Shown one piece after another: positions 23,105 through 31,638 of a stretch of 64,000 bases of DNA. This DNA is from Pseudomonas syringae KCTC 12500 (GTDB lineage: Bacteria; Pseudomonadota; Gammaproteobacteria; Pseudomonadales; Pseudomonadaceae). A program made the translations under genes and the position numbers. The notes beneath the pieces were generated by a model. It saw nothing but the letters and a program-made list of their open reading frames with translations, did no database searches and was not told the DNA's origin. The stretch covers positions 209,501 to 273,500 of the forward strand of contig NZ_AYTM02000002.1 of NCBI RefSeq assembly GCF_000507185.2, read 5' to 3'. Each line of letters begins with the position of its first letter. Position 1 is the first letter of the stretch.

Positions 23105-23365
23105 AAATCCACGTTTTAACAGGAGCATGCGCAGGCTTCATAATGCCCACGAAGACCTACGATCCTCCATCATTCGCAGTAATGATAGTGGCCATTCGAA
23201 TGCCATGCAGCTGCCGCATGGGGCACGCGGTAATACGCCGCCACGCAAGGCCTGGCGGGCATCTGTATGACGATAGCCACGCCGCGTGACATTCGATAGG
23301 CGCAGCGAACAATTAGCCACGAACGCACCGTACGAGGGCACGCGCAAAAAATATTTGCAGGAATC
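23105..23365. other. intergenic stretch with no recognisable gene
   Basis: This is part of the 693-base gap between fadB and the gene at 23562. Open frames on the minus strand here have no ribosome sites, run across the predicted small RNA and resemble no family, so I call no gene. A short palindrome CATTCGAATG is present near 23193. Confidence 0.5.
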
Positions 23366-23394
23366 GCGACAAAAAGGAGCAAAAGGTCTAGAGT
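23366..23394 (+). promoter_or_regulatory. candidate promoter of the small RNA
   Basis: GCGACA (23366-23371) and TAGAGT (23389-23394) are 17 bases apart, each matching the sigma70 consensus in four of six positions. Initiation would fall near 23401, directly before the run of hairpins. Confidence 0.4.
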
Positions 23395-23399
23395 CGCAG

Positions 23400-23543
23400 C
23401 ACTGCGCCACAAGAGGCTCGCAATGCAGCTGATTTGCGGGTGCGCAACAGCGAAAGCCGACATGGCGGCGAAAGCCTGTCGGCACGCGACGAATTATCGG
23501 CCTGCCTGGCCAACCCCGGCCCGATGTTGTTATCGGGCTTTTT
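23400..23543 (+). ncRNA. candidate structured small RNA
   Basis: About 140 bases, free of a plausible gene, that fold into successive hairpins. The first is the imperfect stem TGCG-CC ... GG-CT-CGCA around 23402-23423. Then comes TTGCG-GGTG-CGCAA at 23434-23447, GCCGACA ... TGTCGGC at 23456-23483 with an inner GGC-GGCGAAA-GCC, and a classical terminator at 23519-23543. A promoter-like pair lies just before it. It has no GGA-loop array, so it is not an obvious RsmX/Y/Z, and I do not recognise it as a known family. The orientation follows from the T-tract. The evidence is structural only. Confidence 0.5.
23519..23543 (+). terminator. Rho-independent terminator of the small RNA
   Basis: GCCCGAT-GTTGTT-ATCGGGC followed by TTTTT. 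No plus-strand protein gene precedes it, and the minus-strand flank has no T-tract, so it must serve a rightward transcript. Confidence 0.85.
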
Positions 23544-23561
23544 AATGCCTGCGATTCAGGA

Positions 23562-23999
23562 TCAGGCCAAGGCCTTGAGCAGCGCATCAATACGCTGTAA
23601 CACTTCTGCCTCGCCCCGCTCCGCCCAGTACACCGCAACCAGCTGCCCGTCAGCCTCGACCTTGTAGGCATCCACGGGCAATGTTTGCAGGTAAGGCAGC
23701 AGCTTCGCGTCTTCGCAAGGCTCGCGCCAGCGGTTGCGCCACACGCCCGGCTCGCTTTGCCAGTACACCCAGGCATCTGCATGTGAGCCCAGGCGCGGGC
23801 GATGGTACTGCGCGCAAGGGCTGGGCGGCTCCTTGCTCAGCCAGTGCGGCCACTCCTGCGGGGTCAGTTGCATGCCCATGCCCAGGCGCCGCGCCTGCAT
23901 GCGCAACGCCATCCTGCCGCTCTGCTGGCGCGAGGGACGCAGCCACACCAGTGGACTCAACATCACACCAATGATTGACAGGACTATCCAGACCGTCAT
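23562..23999 (-). CDS. membrane-anchored hypothetical protein
   Basis: A 145-residue protein with one N-terminal hydrophobic segment (MTVWIVLSIIGVMLSPLVWL) followed by a basic stretch (RPSRQQSGRMALRMQARRLGMGMQLT) and a soluble domain rich in tryptophan (WVYWQSEPGVWRNRW). This suggests an inner-membrane anchor with a cytoplasmic domain. A hypothetical gene sits at the same place in P. aeruginosa (about PA3016). The last third (AVYWAERGEAEVLQRIDALLKAL) looks helical. No function is recognised. It is divergent from the usp gene. Confidence 0.78.
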   Translation of the reverse strand: MTVWIVLSIIGVMLSPLVWLRPSRQQSGRMALRMQARRLGMGMQLTPQEWPHWLSKEPPSPCAQYHRPRLGSHADAWVYWQSEPGVWRNRWREPCEDAKLLPYLQTLPVDAYKVEADGQLVAVYWAERGEAEVLQRIDALLKALA

Positions 24000-24129
24000 A
24001 TTTCTTGCCCCCAGCCGATTTCAGGCTCGTTACAACATTCTAGAAAACAATGACTTGCACATGGGTCTGCCCAGATGCGAACGAAAGAGCCATACTCTCA
24101 TCATTGCAATTCTCCCGGAGGACACCCTC

Positions 24130-24582
24130 ATGCCATACAAACACATTCTGGTTGCCATCGACCTCACCGATGAGTGTGACCCGGTCATACTTCGCGCCAG
24201 CGGGCTGGCCAAGGCCAGCGGGGCGAAACTGTCGGTCGTGCACATCGTCGAACCGATCGCCATGGCGTTCGGCGGCGACGTGCCGATGGACCTTTCACAG
24301 TTACAACAGCAACAGATCGACCAGGCCCGGGAGAAACTCGATAAGTTGAAGCTCAAGCATCCGCAACTGCAAAACAGCGAAAGCGAGAGCAAAGACGAAA
24401 TGGTGTTCGGCCAGCCACGCCAGGAGATCCACAAGCTGGCCAAAAGCAAAGGATGCGATCTGATCGTTGTCGGCAGCCATGGCCGTCACGGCCTGGCCCT
24501 GCTGCTCGGCTCGACCGCCAACGACGTTCTGCACGGCGCACCCTGCGATGTGCTGGCGGTGAGCCTCAAGAAGCCCGAGTAA
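24130..24582 (+). CDS. universal stress protein, UspA family
   Basis: A 150-residue cytoplasmic protein starting MPYKHILVAIDLTDECDPVI. The nucleotide-binding signature G-2X-G-9X-G(S/T) is seen as GSHGRHGLALLLGSTAN near the C-terminus, so it probably binds ATP. It corresponds by position to PA3017. ATG 24130 follows GGAGG with eight bases of spacing. A strong terminator follows. Confidence 0.92.
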   Translation: MPYKHILVAIDLTDECDPVILRASGLAKASGAKLSVVHIVEPIAMAFGGDVPMDLSQLQQQQIDQAREKLDKLKLKHPQLQNSESESKDEMVFGQPRQEIHKLAKSKGCDLIVVGSHGRHGLALLLGSTANDVLHGAPCDVLAVSLKKPE

Positions 24583-24600
24583 GCTGACCCGCCACAGCGA

Positions 24601-24626
24601 AAAGCCCGGTCAACCCGGGCTTTTTT
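24601..24626 (+). terminator. Rho-independent terminator after usp
   Basis: AGCCCGG-TCAAC-CCGGGCT with an uninterrupted TTTTTT, 18 bases after the usp stop. The A-run on its left may let it also end transcripts from the convergent uup. Confidence 0.9.
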
Positions 24627-24650
24627 GCATGTCAGGAACGCGCCGGACGA

Positions 24651-26561
24651 TCACTCGTCCAGCTCGGCCCAACGTTCCAGCAGCTTGTCCAGCTCGGCCT
24701 GCAGGTTTTCCAGTTGCGCCAGCACGGCTGCAGTCTGCTCCGCAGAGCGCTGATAGAAGCCCGGCTCGGCCATTTCCGCGTTCAGCGCGGCCATCTTGCC
24801 TTCGACTTCATCGATCTGCGCAGGCAACGCCTCCAGTTCGCGCTGAAGCTTGTAGCTGAGCTTCTTCTTCGCCACCGGCATGTCCTGAGCGGCGACCGGC
24901 GCGGCCTGCACCACAGCGCTGGCCAGCTCGGCCTTGCCCGACTTGGTGTCGGCGACGCCCAGCAGACGCGGCGAACCGCCCTGACGCAGCCAGTCCTGAT
25001 AACCACCCACGTATTCGCGAACCTTGCCCTCGCCTTCGAACACCAGAGTACTGGTGACGACGTTGTCGAGGAATGCCCGGTCGTGACTGACCATCAGCAC
25101 GGTGCCTTTGAAGGTCAGCAGAACCTCTTCGAGCAGCTCCAGCGTTTCGACGTCCAGGTCGTTGGTCGGTTCGTCGAGCACCAGCAGGTTGGCTGGCTTG
25201 CTGAACAGCTTGGCCAGCAACAGACGGGCTCGTTCACCACCGGACAGCGCCTTGACCGGCGTGCGGGCACGCTGCGGGCTGAACAGGAAGTCGCCGAGGT
25301 AGCTCAGCACATGACGGCTCTGGCCGTCGATGTCGATGAAATCACGTCCCTCGGCAACGTTGTCGATTACGGTCTTTTCCAGATCGAGCTGGTGACGCAA
25401 CTGGTCGAAATAGGCCACGTCCAGACGCGTACCGACTTCAACCTTGCCGGCAGTCGGCTGCAGGTTGTCGAGCATCAGCTTGAGCAGCGTGGTCTTGCCG
25501 GTACCGTTGGCACCGAGCAGACCGATACGGTCTTCGCGCTGCAGGACCATGGAAAAGTCCTTGATCAGGGTCGGCCCGCCCGGATGAGCGAAGCTGACGT
25601 TCTCAAGGATCATGACCTGCTTGCCGGATTTCTCGGCAGTGTCCAGCTGAATGTTGGCCTTGCCGGTACGCTCACGGCGCTCGCTGCGCTCTACACGCAG
25701 CTCCTTGAGCGCCCGCACGCGACCTTCGTTACGGGTACGACGCGCCTTGATGCCCTGACGGATCCAGACCTCTTCCTGGGCCAGACGCTTGTCGAACAGT
25801 GCGTTAGCGGTCTCTTCGGCAGCCAGCGCGGCTTCCTTATGGACCAGGAAACTGGCGTAGTCGCCGTCCCAGTCGATCAGGCCGCCGCGGTCCAGCTCAA
25901 GGATGCGGGTCGCAAGGTTTTGCAGGAATGCCCGGTCGTGCGTGATAAACAGCACTGCACCCTGGAAATCCTTGAGGGCTTCTTCAAGCCAGGCGATGGC
26001 GCCGATATCCAGGTGGTTGGTCGGCTCGTCGAGCAACAGCAGGTCCGGCTCGGACACCAGCGCCTGGGCCAGCAGAACACGGCGACGCCAGCCACCGGAC
26101 AATTCGGCCAGGGTCTTGTCGGCAGGCAGCTGCAAGCGGCTGAGAGTGCTATCGACCAACTGCTGCAGGCGCCACCCATCACGGGCTTCAAGGTCCTGCT
26201 GAACATGCATCAGCTTGTTCAGGTCTTCCTCGGTGACGCAGTTCTGCGCCAGGTGGTGGTACTCGGCCAGCAAGGCACCGACGCCATCCAGACCTTCGGC
26301 AACCACGTCGAACACCGTCCGTCCGTCGGCTACCGGCAATTCCTGGGGCAATTCGCCGATCTTGAGCCCTGGCGCGCGCCAGACGGCTCCTTCATCAGGC
26401 TTCTGAACGCCTCTTACCAGCTTCAACATGCTGGATTTGCCTGTGCCGTTACGGCCGATGATGCACACCCGCTCGCCACGGGCGATCTGCCAGGACACCT
26501 TGTCCAATAACGGCATGGCGCCGAAAGCAAGGGACACATCGCTGAATTTGAGCAGGGTCAT
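24651..26561 (-). CDS. uup: ABC-F ATPase Uup
   Basis: A 636-residue soluble protein with two ABC cassettes and no membrane segments. Walker A motifs GRNGTGKSS and GANGTGKTT, signature motifs LSGGWRRRVLLAQ and LSGGERARLLLAK, and Walker B LLLLDEPTNHLD and LLVLDEPTNDLD are present. Residues about 560-636 form a coiled coil (LQRELEALPAQIDEVEGKMAALNAEM and onward), which is the DNA-binding tail of Uup. ABC-F proteins act at the ribosome; Uup also affects transposon excision. ATG 26561 has GGAG six bases upstream. Confidence 0.93.
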   Translation of the reverse strand: MTLLKFSDVSLAFGAMPLLDKVSWQIARGERVCIIGRNGTGKSSMLKLVRGVQKPDEGAVWRAPGLKIGELPQELPVADGRTVFDVVAEGLDGVGALLAEYHHLAQNCVTEEDLNKLMHVQQDLEARDGWRLQQLVDSTLSRLQLPADKTLAELSGGWRRRVLLAQALVSEPDLLLLDEPTNHLDIGAIAWLEEALKDFQGAVLFITHDRAFLQNLATRILELDRGGLIDWDGDYASFLVHKEAALAAEETANALFDKRLAQEEVWIRQGIKARRTRNEGRVRALKELRVERSERRERTGKANIQLDTAEKSGKQVMILENVSFAHPGGPTLIKDFSMVLQREDRIGLLGANGTGKTTLLKLMLDNLQPTAGKVEVGTRLDVAYFDQLRHQLDLEKTVIDNVAEGRDFIDIDGQSRHVLSYLGDFLFSPQRARTPVKALSGGERARLLLAKLFSKPANLLVLDEPTNDLDVETLELLEEVLLTFKGTVLMVSHDRAFLDNVVTSTLVFEGEGKVREYVGGYQDWLRQGGSPRLLGVADTKSGKAELASAVVQAAPVAAQDMPVAKKKLSYKLQRELEALPAQIDEVEGKMAALNAEMAEPGFYQRSAEQTAAVLAQLENLQAELDKLLERWAELDE

Positions 26562-26765
26562 GAGCTTCTCCAAAAACCGGGCGCGCATTCTACCTGAGAT
26601 AGCAGGCAGATGTCGGCATTCATGGCACCGCCGCGCGCCTCGACAAGACTTTATGACCGCCAATTATTTCCATATGAGACAAGCTCGTCGGCAATGCTTT
26701 CACCAAGAGCTGGCAAAAGGCTAAGCTAGCAATACTTTTCACCGACTCATCTGCTCGGAAGTCTC

Positions 26766-28694
26766 ATGCGCAGTCGTTTGTTCAGCTTTTTATCGTGCCT
26801 GCTCCTCTCCGCCACCGCCGTCCAGACTGCTCATGCGGTAGACCTCAACCAACAACGCAAGTATTACGACGAAGCCAAGCGCGCACTGGCCAAGGGCGAT
26901 TCAGGCCCCTACCAGATGTACGCCACGGCCCTGGCCGACTATCCGCTGGAGCCTTACCTCGAATACGACGAACTGACGGCGCGCCTGAAAACGGCAAGCA
27001 ATCCCGAAATCGAGAAGTTTCTTGCCGAGCACGGCGACCTGCCGCAAGCCAACTGGATGAAGCTGCGCTGGTTGCGCTGGCTGGCCGAGCGTGGCGACTG
27101 GCAAACCTTCGTCAAGTATTACGACCCGAAGATGAAATTCGTCGAGCTGGACTGCCTGTACGGGCAGTATCAGTTGAACAGCAACAAGCGCGCCGAAGGT
27201 TTCGCCAGTGCCGAAAAGCTCTGGATGACCGGCAAGACATTACCTGCTGCCTGTGACGGTTTCTTTGCCCAGTGGGCGGCCGCAGGCCAGTTGACGGAAC
27301 AGAAGCGCTGGCAGCGTGCCAAGCTGGCGGCGCAGACGCGCAATTACAGTCTGGCCAGCACGCTGGTGGACAGCCTCAACTGGCTGGCACCGCAAGGACG
27401 CCTGCTGCTGGCTGTCGCGCAGAAACCCGAGATGGTCAACAACCCGGCGCAATTTACCCCGGTAGACGAAGCGATGTCCGACGTGGTCGGTCTCGGCCTG
27501 CGCCGACTCGCCAAGCAGGACCCGCAGAAAGCCCTGTCGATGCTCGATGGCTACGCCGCGACCATGCATTTCTCCCGCGAAGAGCAGGTCGAGATTGCCA
27601 AGGAAATCGGCCTGACCCTGGCACGTCGCTATGACGATCGCGCGCTGGAGGTCATGACCAAATACGACCCCGAATTGCGTGACGACACCGTGACCGAGTG
27701 GCGCCTGCGCCTGCTGCTGCGTCTGGGTCGCTGGGAAGATGCCTACGAGCTCGCGCGTCGACTGCCCAAGGATCTGGCAGCGACCAATCGCTGGCGTTAC
27801 TGGGAAGCCCGCTCTCTGGAACTGGCACAACCCAACAGCCCGCTGATTGCCGCGCTGTACAAGGATGTCGCCAAAGAGCGTGACTTCTACGGCTTTCTGG
27901 CTGCCGACCGCACCCAGAGCCCTTACCAGCTCAACAACAAGCCGCTGGTGCTGAGCCAGGCGCTGATCAACAAGGTACGCAACACGCCGGGCGTGCGTCG
28001 CGCGCTGGAGTTTCACGATCGCGGCGAGATCGTCAACGGTCGGCGCGAGTGGTATCACGTGAGCCGCCTGTTCAATCGTGACGAGATGGTTGCCCAGGCC
28101 AAGCTGGCCTACGACATGCAATGGTATTTCCCGGCAATCCGTACCATCAGCCAGGCGCAATACTGGGACGATCTGGATATTCGCTTCCCGATGGCACACC
28201 GCGACACGCTGGTACGCGAAGCCAAGGTGCGTGGCCTGCATTCGAGCTGGGTGTTCGCCATCACGCGCCAGGAAAGCGCCTTCATGGACGATGCTCGCTC
28301 GGGCGTCGGTGCCAGCGGGCTGATGCAACTGATGCCTGCCACTGCCAAGGAGACCGCGCGCAAGTACAGCATCCCGCTGGCCTCGCCTCAGCAGGTGCTG
28401 GACCCGGACACCAATATCCAGCTGGGTGCCGCCTACCTGAGCTCGGTGCATGCGCAGTTCAACGGCAACCGGGTGCTCGCCTCAGCGGCCTACAACGCCG
28501 GCCCGGGGCGCGTGCGCCAATGGCTTAAAGGTGCCAACCATCTGGCCTTCGATGTCTGGGTAGAGAGCATTCCGTTCGATGAAACCCGTCAGTACGTGCA
28601 AAACGTGTTGTCGTACTCGGTGATCTACGGCCAGAAGCTCAACTCGCCCCAGCCTCTGGTGGACTGGCACGAGCGGTTTTTCGACGACCAGTGA
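26766..28694 (+). CDS. slt: soluble lytic murein transglycosylase Slt
   Basis: A 642-residue periplasmic enzyme that cleaves the MurNAc-GlcNAc bond in peptidoglycan with formation of 1,6-anhydro ends, feeding the recycling route in which NagZ acts. A signal peptide ends after AHA at residue 24. Residues about 25-450 are the helical superhelix (U and L domains), and the catalytic SLT domain follows with Glu503 in ITRQESAFMDDARSGVGASGLMQL and the conserved AAYNAGPGRVRQWL. Length is typical of Slt70. Confidence 0.95.
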   Translation: MRSRLFSFLSCLLLSATAVQTAHAVDLNQQRKYYDEAKRALAKGDSGPYQMYATALADYPLEPYLEYDELTARLKTASNPEIEKFLAEHGDLPQANWMKLRWLRWLAERGDWQTFVKYYDPKMKFVELDCLYGQYQLNSNKRAEGFASAEKLWMTGKTLPAACDGFFAQWAAAGQLTEQKRWQRAKLAAQTRNYSLASTLVDSLNWLAPQGRLLLAVAQKPEMVNNPAQFTPVDEAMSDVVGLGLRRLAKQDPQKALSMLDGYAATMHFSREEQVEIAKEIGLTLARRYDDRALEVMTKYDPELRDDTVTEWRLRLLLRLGRWEDAYELARRLPKDLAATNRWRYWEARSLELAQPNSPLIAALYKDVAKERDFYGFLAADRTQSPYQLNNKPLVLSQALINKVRNTPGVRRALEFHDRGEIVNGRREWYHVSRLFNRDEMVAQAKLAYDMQWYFPAIRTISQAQYWDDLDIRFPMAHRDTLVREAKVRGLHSSWVFAITRQESAFMDDARSGVGASGLMQLMPATAKETARKYSIPLASPQQVLDPDTNIQLGAAYLSSVHAQFNGNRVLASAAYNAGPGRVRQWLKGANHLAFDVWVESIPFDETRQYVQNVLSYSVIYGQKLNSPQPLVDWHERFFDDQ

Positions 28695-28700
28695 CCGGTC

Positions 28701-28730
28701 GGCAGGAGTGCTGCGCTCAGCACTCCTGCC
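28701..28730. terminator. perfect 13-base hairpin between convergent slt and the MOSC gene
   Basis: GGCAGGAGTGCTG-CGCT-CAGCACTCCTGCC begins seven bases after the slt stop. There is no T-tract on either side, but its position between converging genes fits a bidirectional terminator. Confidence 0.65.
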
Positions 28731-28751
28731 GGACAACGGCAGTCCCCGCCC

Positions 28752-29561
28752 CTACTCCAGCACTTCGACGGACATGCCCACTTCAAGCTCGCCCAACCCC
28801 TCGTTGGCCACGTTCTGGCCGAACAGCACGTTGCCTTCCACTTCCCGATAAGTCTTGAGCGTGGCGAACGGTTCGCGATCTGCACTGCGCTCGCCGGTTG
28901 CCGGGTCGACAGTGGTCAGGATGCAGCGCGCGCAAGGCGTGAGCAGCTGGAATTCGATATCGCCGATGCGGATGCGCTTCCAGCCATCCTCGGCAAAGGC
29001 CTCGGCCCCTTCGATCACCAGATTGGGTCTGAAGCGCAGCATTTCCTGAGGCCTGCCCATACGCGCTGACAGGTCATCGAGCGAGCCCTGACCGATCAGC
29101 AACAGTGGAAAACCATCGGCAAAGCTCACCCGATCGTTGACCGTCTGATAGCCGCCAGGGATCCAGCGTGCACGCTCCGCCGGCAGATAGACCATACGCG
29201 TGGGCTTGCCGATAAACCGGCTGACCCATTCGGCTGCCTCATCGCCCGCATCCGGTACCTGCAACGAGTCGCGCCAGACGGTGACGCCACGCAGATTCAA
29301 TTCGATATTCAGCGGAACCGCGACGTCCAGGGGTTCGAAGCCAGGTGCCGAAAGCGTCACACCGCCGCCAGCGTTCCACAATACCGACAGTTGGGACATG
29401 TGCGGCAGCGCGCGTTGAGTGAAGAACCGGCCATTGCTGGCGTCGACCAGCATCCAGCGTCGATCACCCGCCAACCCCAACGCATCGAACGATGCACGCT
29501 GCATCGACTCGGCCTTGCAGGATTTGAGCGGGAAACGATAGAGCGAGCTGAGGCGTAACAT
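28752..29561 (-). CDS. MOSC domain protein, YcbX type
   Basis: A 269-residue protein starting LRLSSLYRFPLKSCKAESM, the MOSC N-terminal beta-barrel domain, with GLAGDRRWMLVDASNGRFFTQR typical of YcbX. The C-terminal MOSC domain has the conserved cysteine in LLTPCARCILTTVDPATGE that binds molybdenum cofactor. YcbX proteins reduce N-hydroxylated bases and other N-oxides. Unlike E. coli YcbX there is no C-terminal 2Fe-2S ferredoxin domain here, so an external electron donor is expected. ATG 29561 is preceded by AAGGA. Confidence 0.87.
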   Translation of the reverse strand: MLRLSSLYRFPLKSCKAESMQRASFDALGLAGDRRWMLVDASNGRFFTQRALPHMSQLSVLWNAGGGVTLSAPGFEPLDVAVPLNIELNLRGVTVWRDSLQVPDAGDEAAEWVSRFIGKPTRMVYLPAERARWIPGGYQTVNDRVSFADGFPLLLIGQGSLDDLSARMGRPQEMLRFRPNLVIEGAEAFAEDGWKRIRIGDIEFQLLTPCARCILTTVDPATGERSADREPFATLKTYREVEGNVLFGQNVANEGLGELEVGMSVEVLE

Positions 29562-29663
29562 GGGCGCCGATTCCTTTGAGGGCTGGATAAGCTTTGATGC
29601 AGACAGCAAAGCTTATCCGAAGCCGGAGCCGACGGCACTCGCGATGAAGAATCGAGCGCGGCG

Positions 29664-30590
29664 TCAGACAATCATCAAAAGACGTTCGCGCACCACCTCG
29701 ACCAGCTTGTCGGGTTGGAACTTGGAGAGGAAGTTGTCACAGCCGACCTTCTTGACCATGGATTCGTTGAAACTGCCGGACAATGAGGTATGCAGGACGA
29801 TGTACAGACCACGCAGACGTGCATCGTTACGAATCTCGGTGGTCAGGCGGTAGCCGTCCATTTCCGGCATTTCCGCATCGGTGAACACCATCAGCAGCTT
29901 CTCATGCACGTTCTCGCCTGCATCCGCCCAGGCCTTGAGCATGTTCAGCGCCTTGAGACCATCGCTGGCGACGTGCAGCTTGAGGCCCAACTGAGACAGC
30001 GTGTCGCGCAACTGCGCCAGCGCAACCTTGGAGTCGTCGACCAGCAACACTTCGCGGCCACGGGCGTTTTCCAGCACCGGGTCTTCGAGCTTCTCGCGGG
30101 ACACCTTGGCGTTGTAAGGGACGATCTCGGCGAGTACTTTTTCAACGTCGATGATCTCTACGAGTTGATCATCGACCTTGCTGATCGCGGTCAGGTAATG
30201 CTGACGACCGGCGCTGACCGGCGGCGGCATGATTGCATCCCAGTTCATGTTGACGATGCGGTCGACACCACCAACCAAAAAGGCCTGAACCGATCGATTG
30301 TATTCGGTGACGATTATCGTGCTGCCCGGACCCGGCACCAGCGGGCGCATGCCGATGGCCTGGGAAAGGTCGATGACCGGAAGGGTCTGGCCGCGCAGGT
30401 TGACCACGCCACACACAAACGAATGACGTTGCGGCATGAGGGTCAGTTTGGGTAGTTGCAATACTTCCTGGACCTTGAACACGTTGATCGCAAACAACTG
30501 CCGACCGGCAAGGCGAAACATGAGGATTTCCAGGCGATTCTCGCCCACCAGTTGTGTGCGCTGATCTACTGTGTCGAGAATGCCTGCCAT
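29664..30590 (-). CDS. cheV: chemotaxis coupling protein CheV
   Basis: A 308-residue protein. Residues about 10-165 are a CheW-like coupling domain (FRLAGRQLFAINVFKVQEVLQLPKLTLMP, VNLRGQTLPVIDLSQAIGM) and residues about 180-305 a receiver domain with the phosphorylatable Asp238 in FTDAEMPEMDGY. CheV couples chemoreceptors to CheA and may act as a phosphate sink. GGAG lies six bases before ATG 30590. No other chemotaxis gene is adjacent, so it is an orphan cheV. Confidence 0.93.
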   Translation of the reverse strand: MAGILDTVDQRTQLVGENRLEILMFRLAGRQLFAINVFKVQEVLQLPKLTLMPQRHSFVCGVVNLRGQTLPVIDLSQAIGMRPLVPGPGSTIIVTEYNRSVQAFLVGGVDRIVNMNWDAIMPPPVSAGRQHYLTAISKVDDQLVEIIDVEKVLAEIVPYNAKVSREKLEDPVLENARGREVLLVDDSKVALAQLRDTLSQLGLKLHVASDGLKALNMLKAWADAGENVHEKLLMVFTDAEMPEMDGYRLTTEIRNDARLRGLYIVLHTSLSGSFNESMVKKVGCDNFLSKFQPDKLVEVVRERLLMIV

Positions 30591-31040
30591 TATTAGCTCC
30601 TGAAGCGATGGTCACATTGATTCTGTTGAGCATGTATCGGCTGAAATCAGCCGGACCTTAATGGCGATGAACGGCCACTCTCAAGCATTGATGTCATTTT
30701 ACCATCATGCTTTACTGATGTCGCTTTCAAGACACGCAAATGCAGCTCCAAACCAGCACCGAAAATGCCTCGGTGCCTCTCTGCGACCAAAACCAAATCA
30801 AATATCTGCAAAAAGTCAATCAGGGATAACCTGATATGATCGACATCTAATTGCCACTATTGTGACGGCATTCTCACTACATGAATGGCGTTTGATTTGT
30901 GTCCGCGTCCCAATACTTGCAATCGAGTGGCGCTGGCAACATTCAGAAACGCCCTACATACTTTTGTTTGAAATCGACATTAACTGTCAGCCATTCGCCG
31001 CGGGCGGAAGTTCGCTATCCATGATCAGTGGAGACAAAGG
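30591..31040. other. divergent intergenic region between cheV and the HPt-like gene
   Basis: 450 bases without a gene. It is AT-richer than its surroundings, as promoter regions are. It contains a perfect inverted repeat CGGCTGA-AA-TCAGCCG at 30638-30653 near the cheV start, and CAGG-GATAA-CCTG followed by a TGATATGAT stretch near 30820-30840. No certain promoter can be called. Confidence 0.5.
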
Positions 31041-31472
31041 ATGCTGAGCCACAACGATTGGCAGCACAAGCACGACGAGTTCCTGAGCCTGTCTCAGGCA
31101 CTTCTGCACAAGTCGGAAGAATGTCTTTCGCATCTGGAGCTGATCCCCAACGATGAGGACGCTACCGGCTGCCTGTTGACCACCCTGCGCAAGCTCGCGC
31201 AGGAGGCAGAAGCCGTTCCTGTGCCGTGTATCGCCGATTTTTCCCGCCAGCTGTGCCAGCTGTTGAAAACCGGCGGCCAGGCCAACGAGCTTTCTCAGGA
31301 AGCCCTGCTCGCCGTCAAGAACTGCCTGACACTGATGTACTGGCAAGTCGAGCTTCTCGATCCGCAAACCGGCGAGCTGACGATGGACGACAACGAACAG
31401 CTTGAACTGCTGGAAAAACTGGCCAGCGTCTCCGCGCAATCGGCTTCGCCGAAAGATGCAACCCGCCAATAA
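31041..31472 (+). CDS. small helical protein resembling a degenerate HPt domain
   Basis: A 143-residue soluble protein that looks entirely helical. The spacing of hydrophobic positions in LLTTLRKLAQEAEAVPVPCIADFSRQLCQLLKTG and LLAVKNCLTLMYWQVELL resembles the four-helix HPt fold of phosphorelays, but the phospho-accepting histidine motif (HxLKG) is absent; the matching region reads TLRKLAQEA. ATG 31041 has GGAG seven bases upstream. It lies between cheV and a response regulator. The HPt link is my inference; it may simply be a conserved hypothetical. Confidence 0.72.
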   Translation: MLSHNDWQHKHDEFLSLSQALLHKSEECLSHLELIPNDEDATGCLLTTLRKLAQEAEAVPVPCIADFSRQLCQLLKTGGQANELSQEALLAVKNCLTLMYWQVELLDPQTGELTMDDNEQLELLEKLASVSAQSASPKDATRQ

Positions 31473-31638
31473 CACTCGATCACATCCGGCCGTTGAGAGT
31501 CACATCGCGATGTCATTGAGGCAGCGTTGTCACGTCAGCATTTTCCGTTCATTGTCTTTATTGCAGCTAACATCCTATTCAAGTATGACCCGAGGCTGCA
31601 CACACGTTTGAGCGGTCTCATTTGCACAAGAAATCACA

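Noticed and set aside
23400..23543. The small RNA as an RsmX/Y/Z-type regulator
   Set aside because: Those RNAs show GGA in several loops; no GGA is present in the folded part here.
23138..23782. Minus-strand open frames in the fadB upstream gap
   Set aside because: No ribosome site or family match; they overlap the hypothetical gene at 23562 in another frame and the hairpins of the small RNA candidate.
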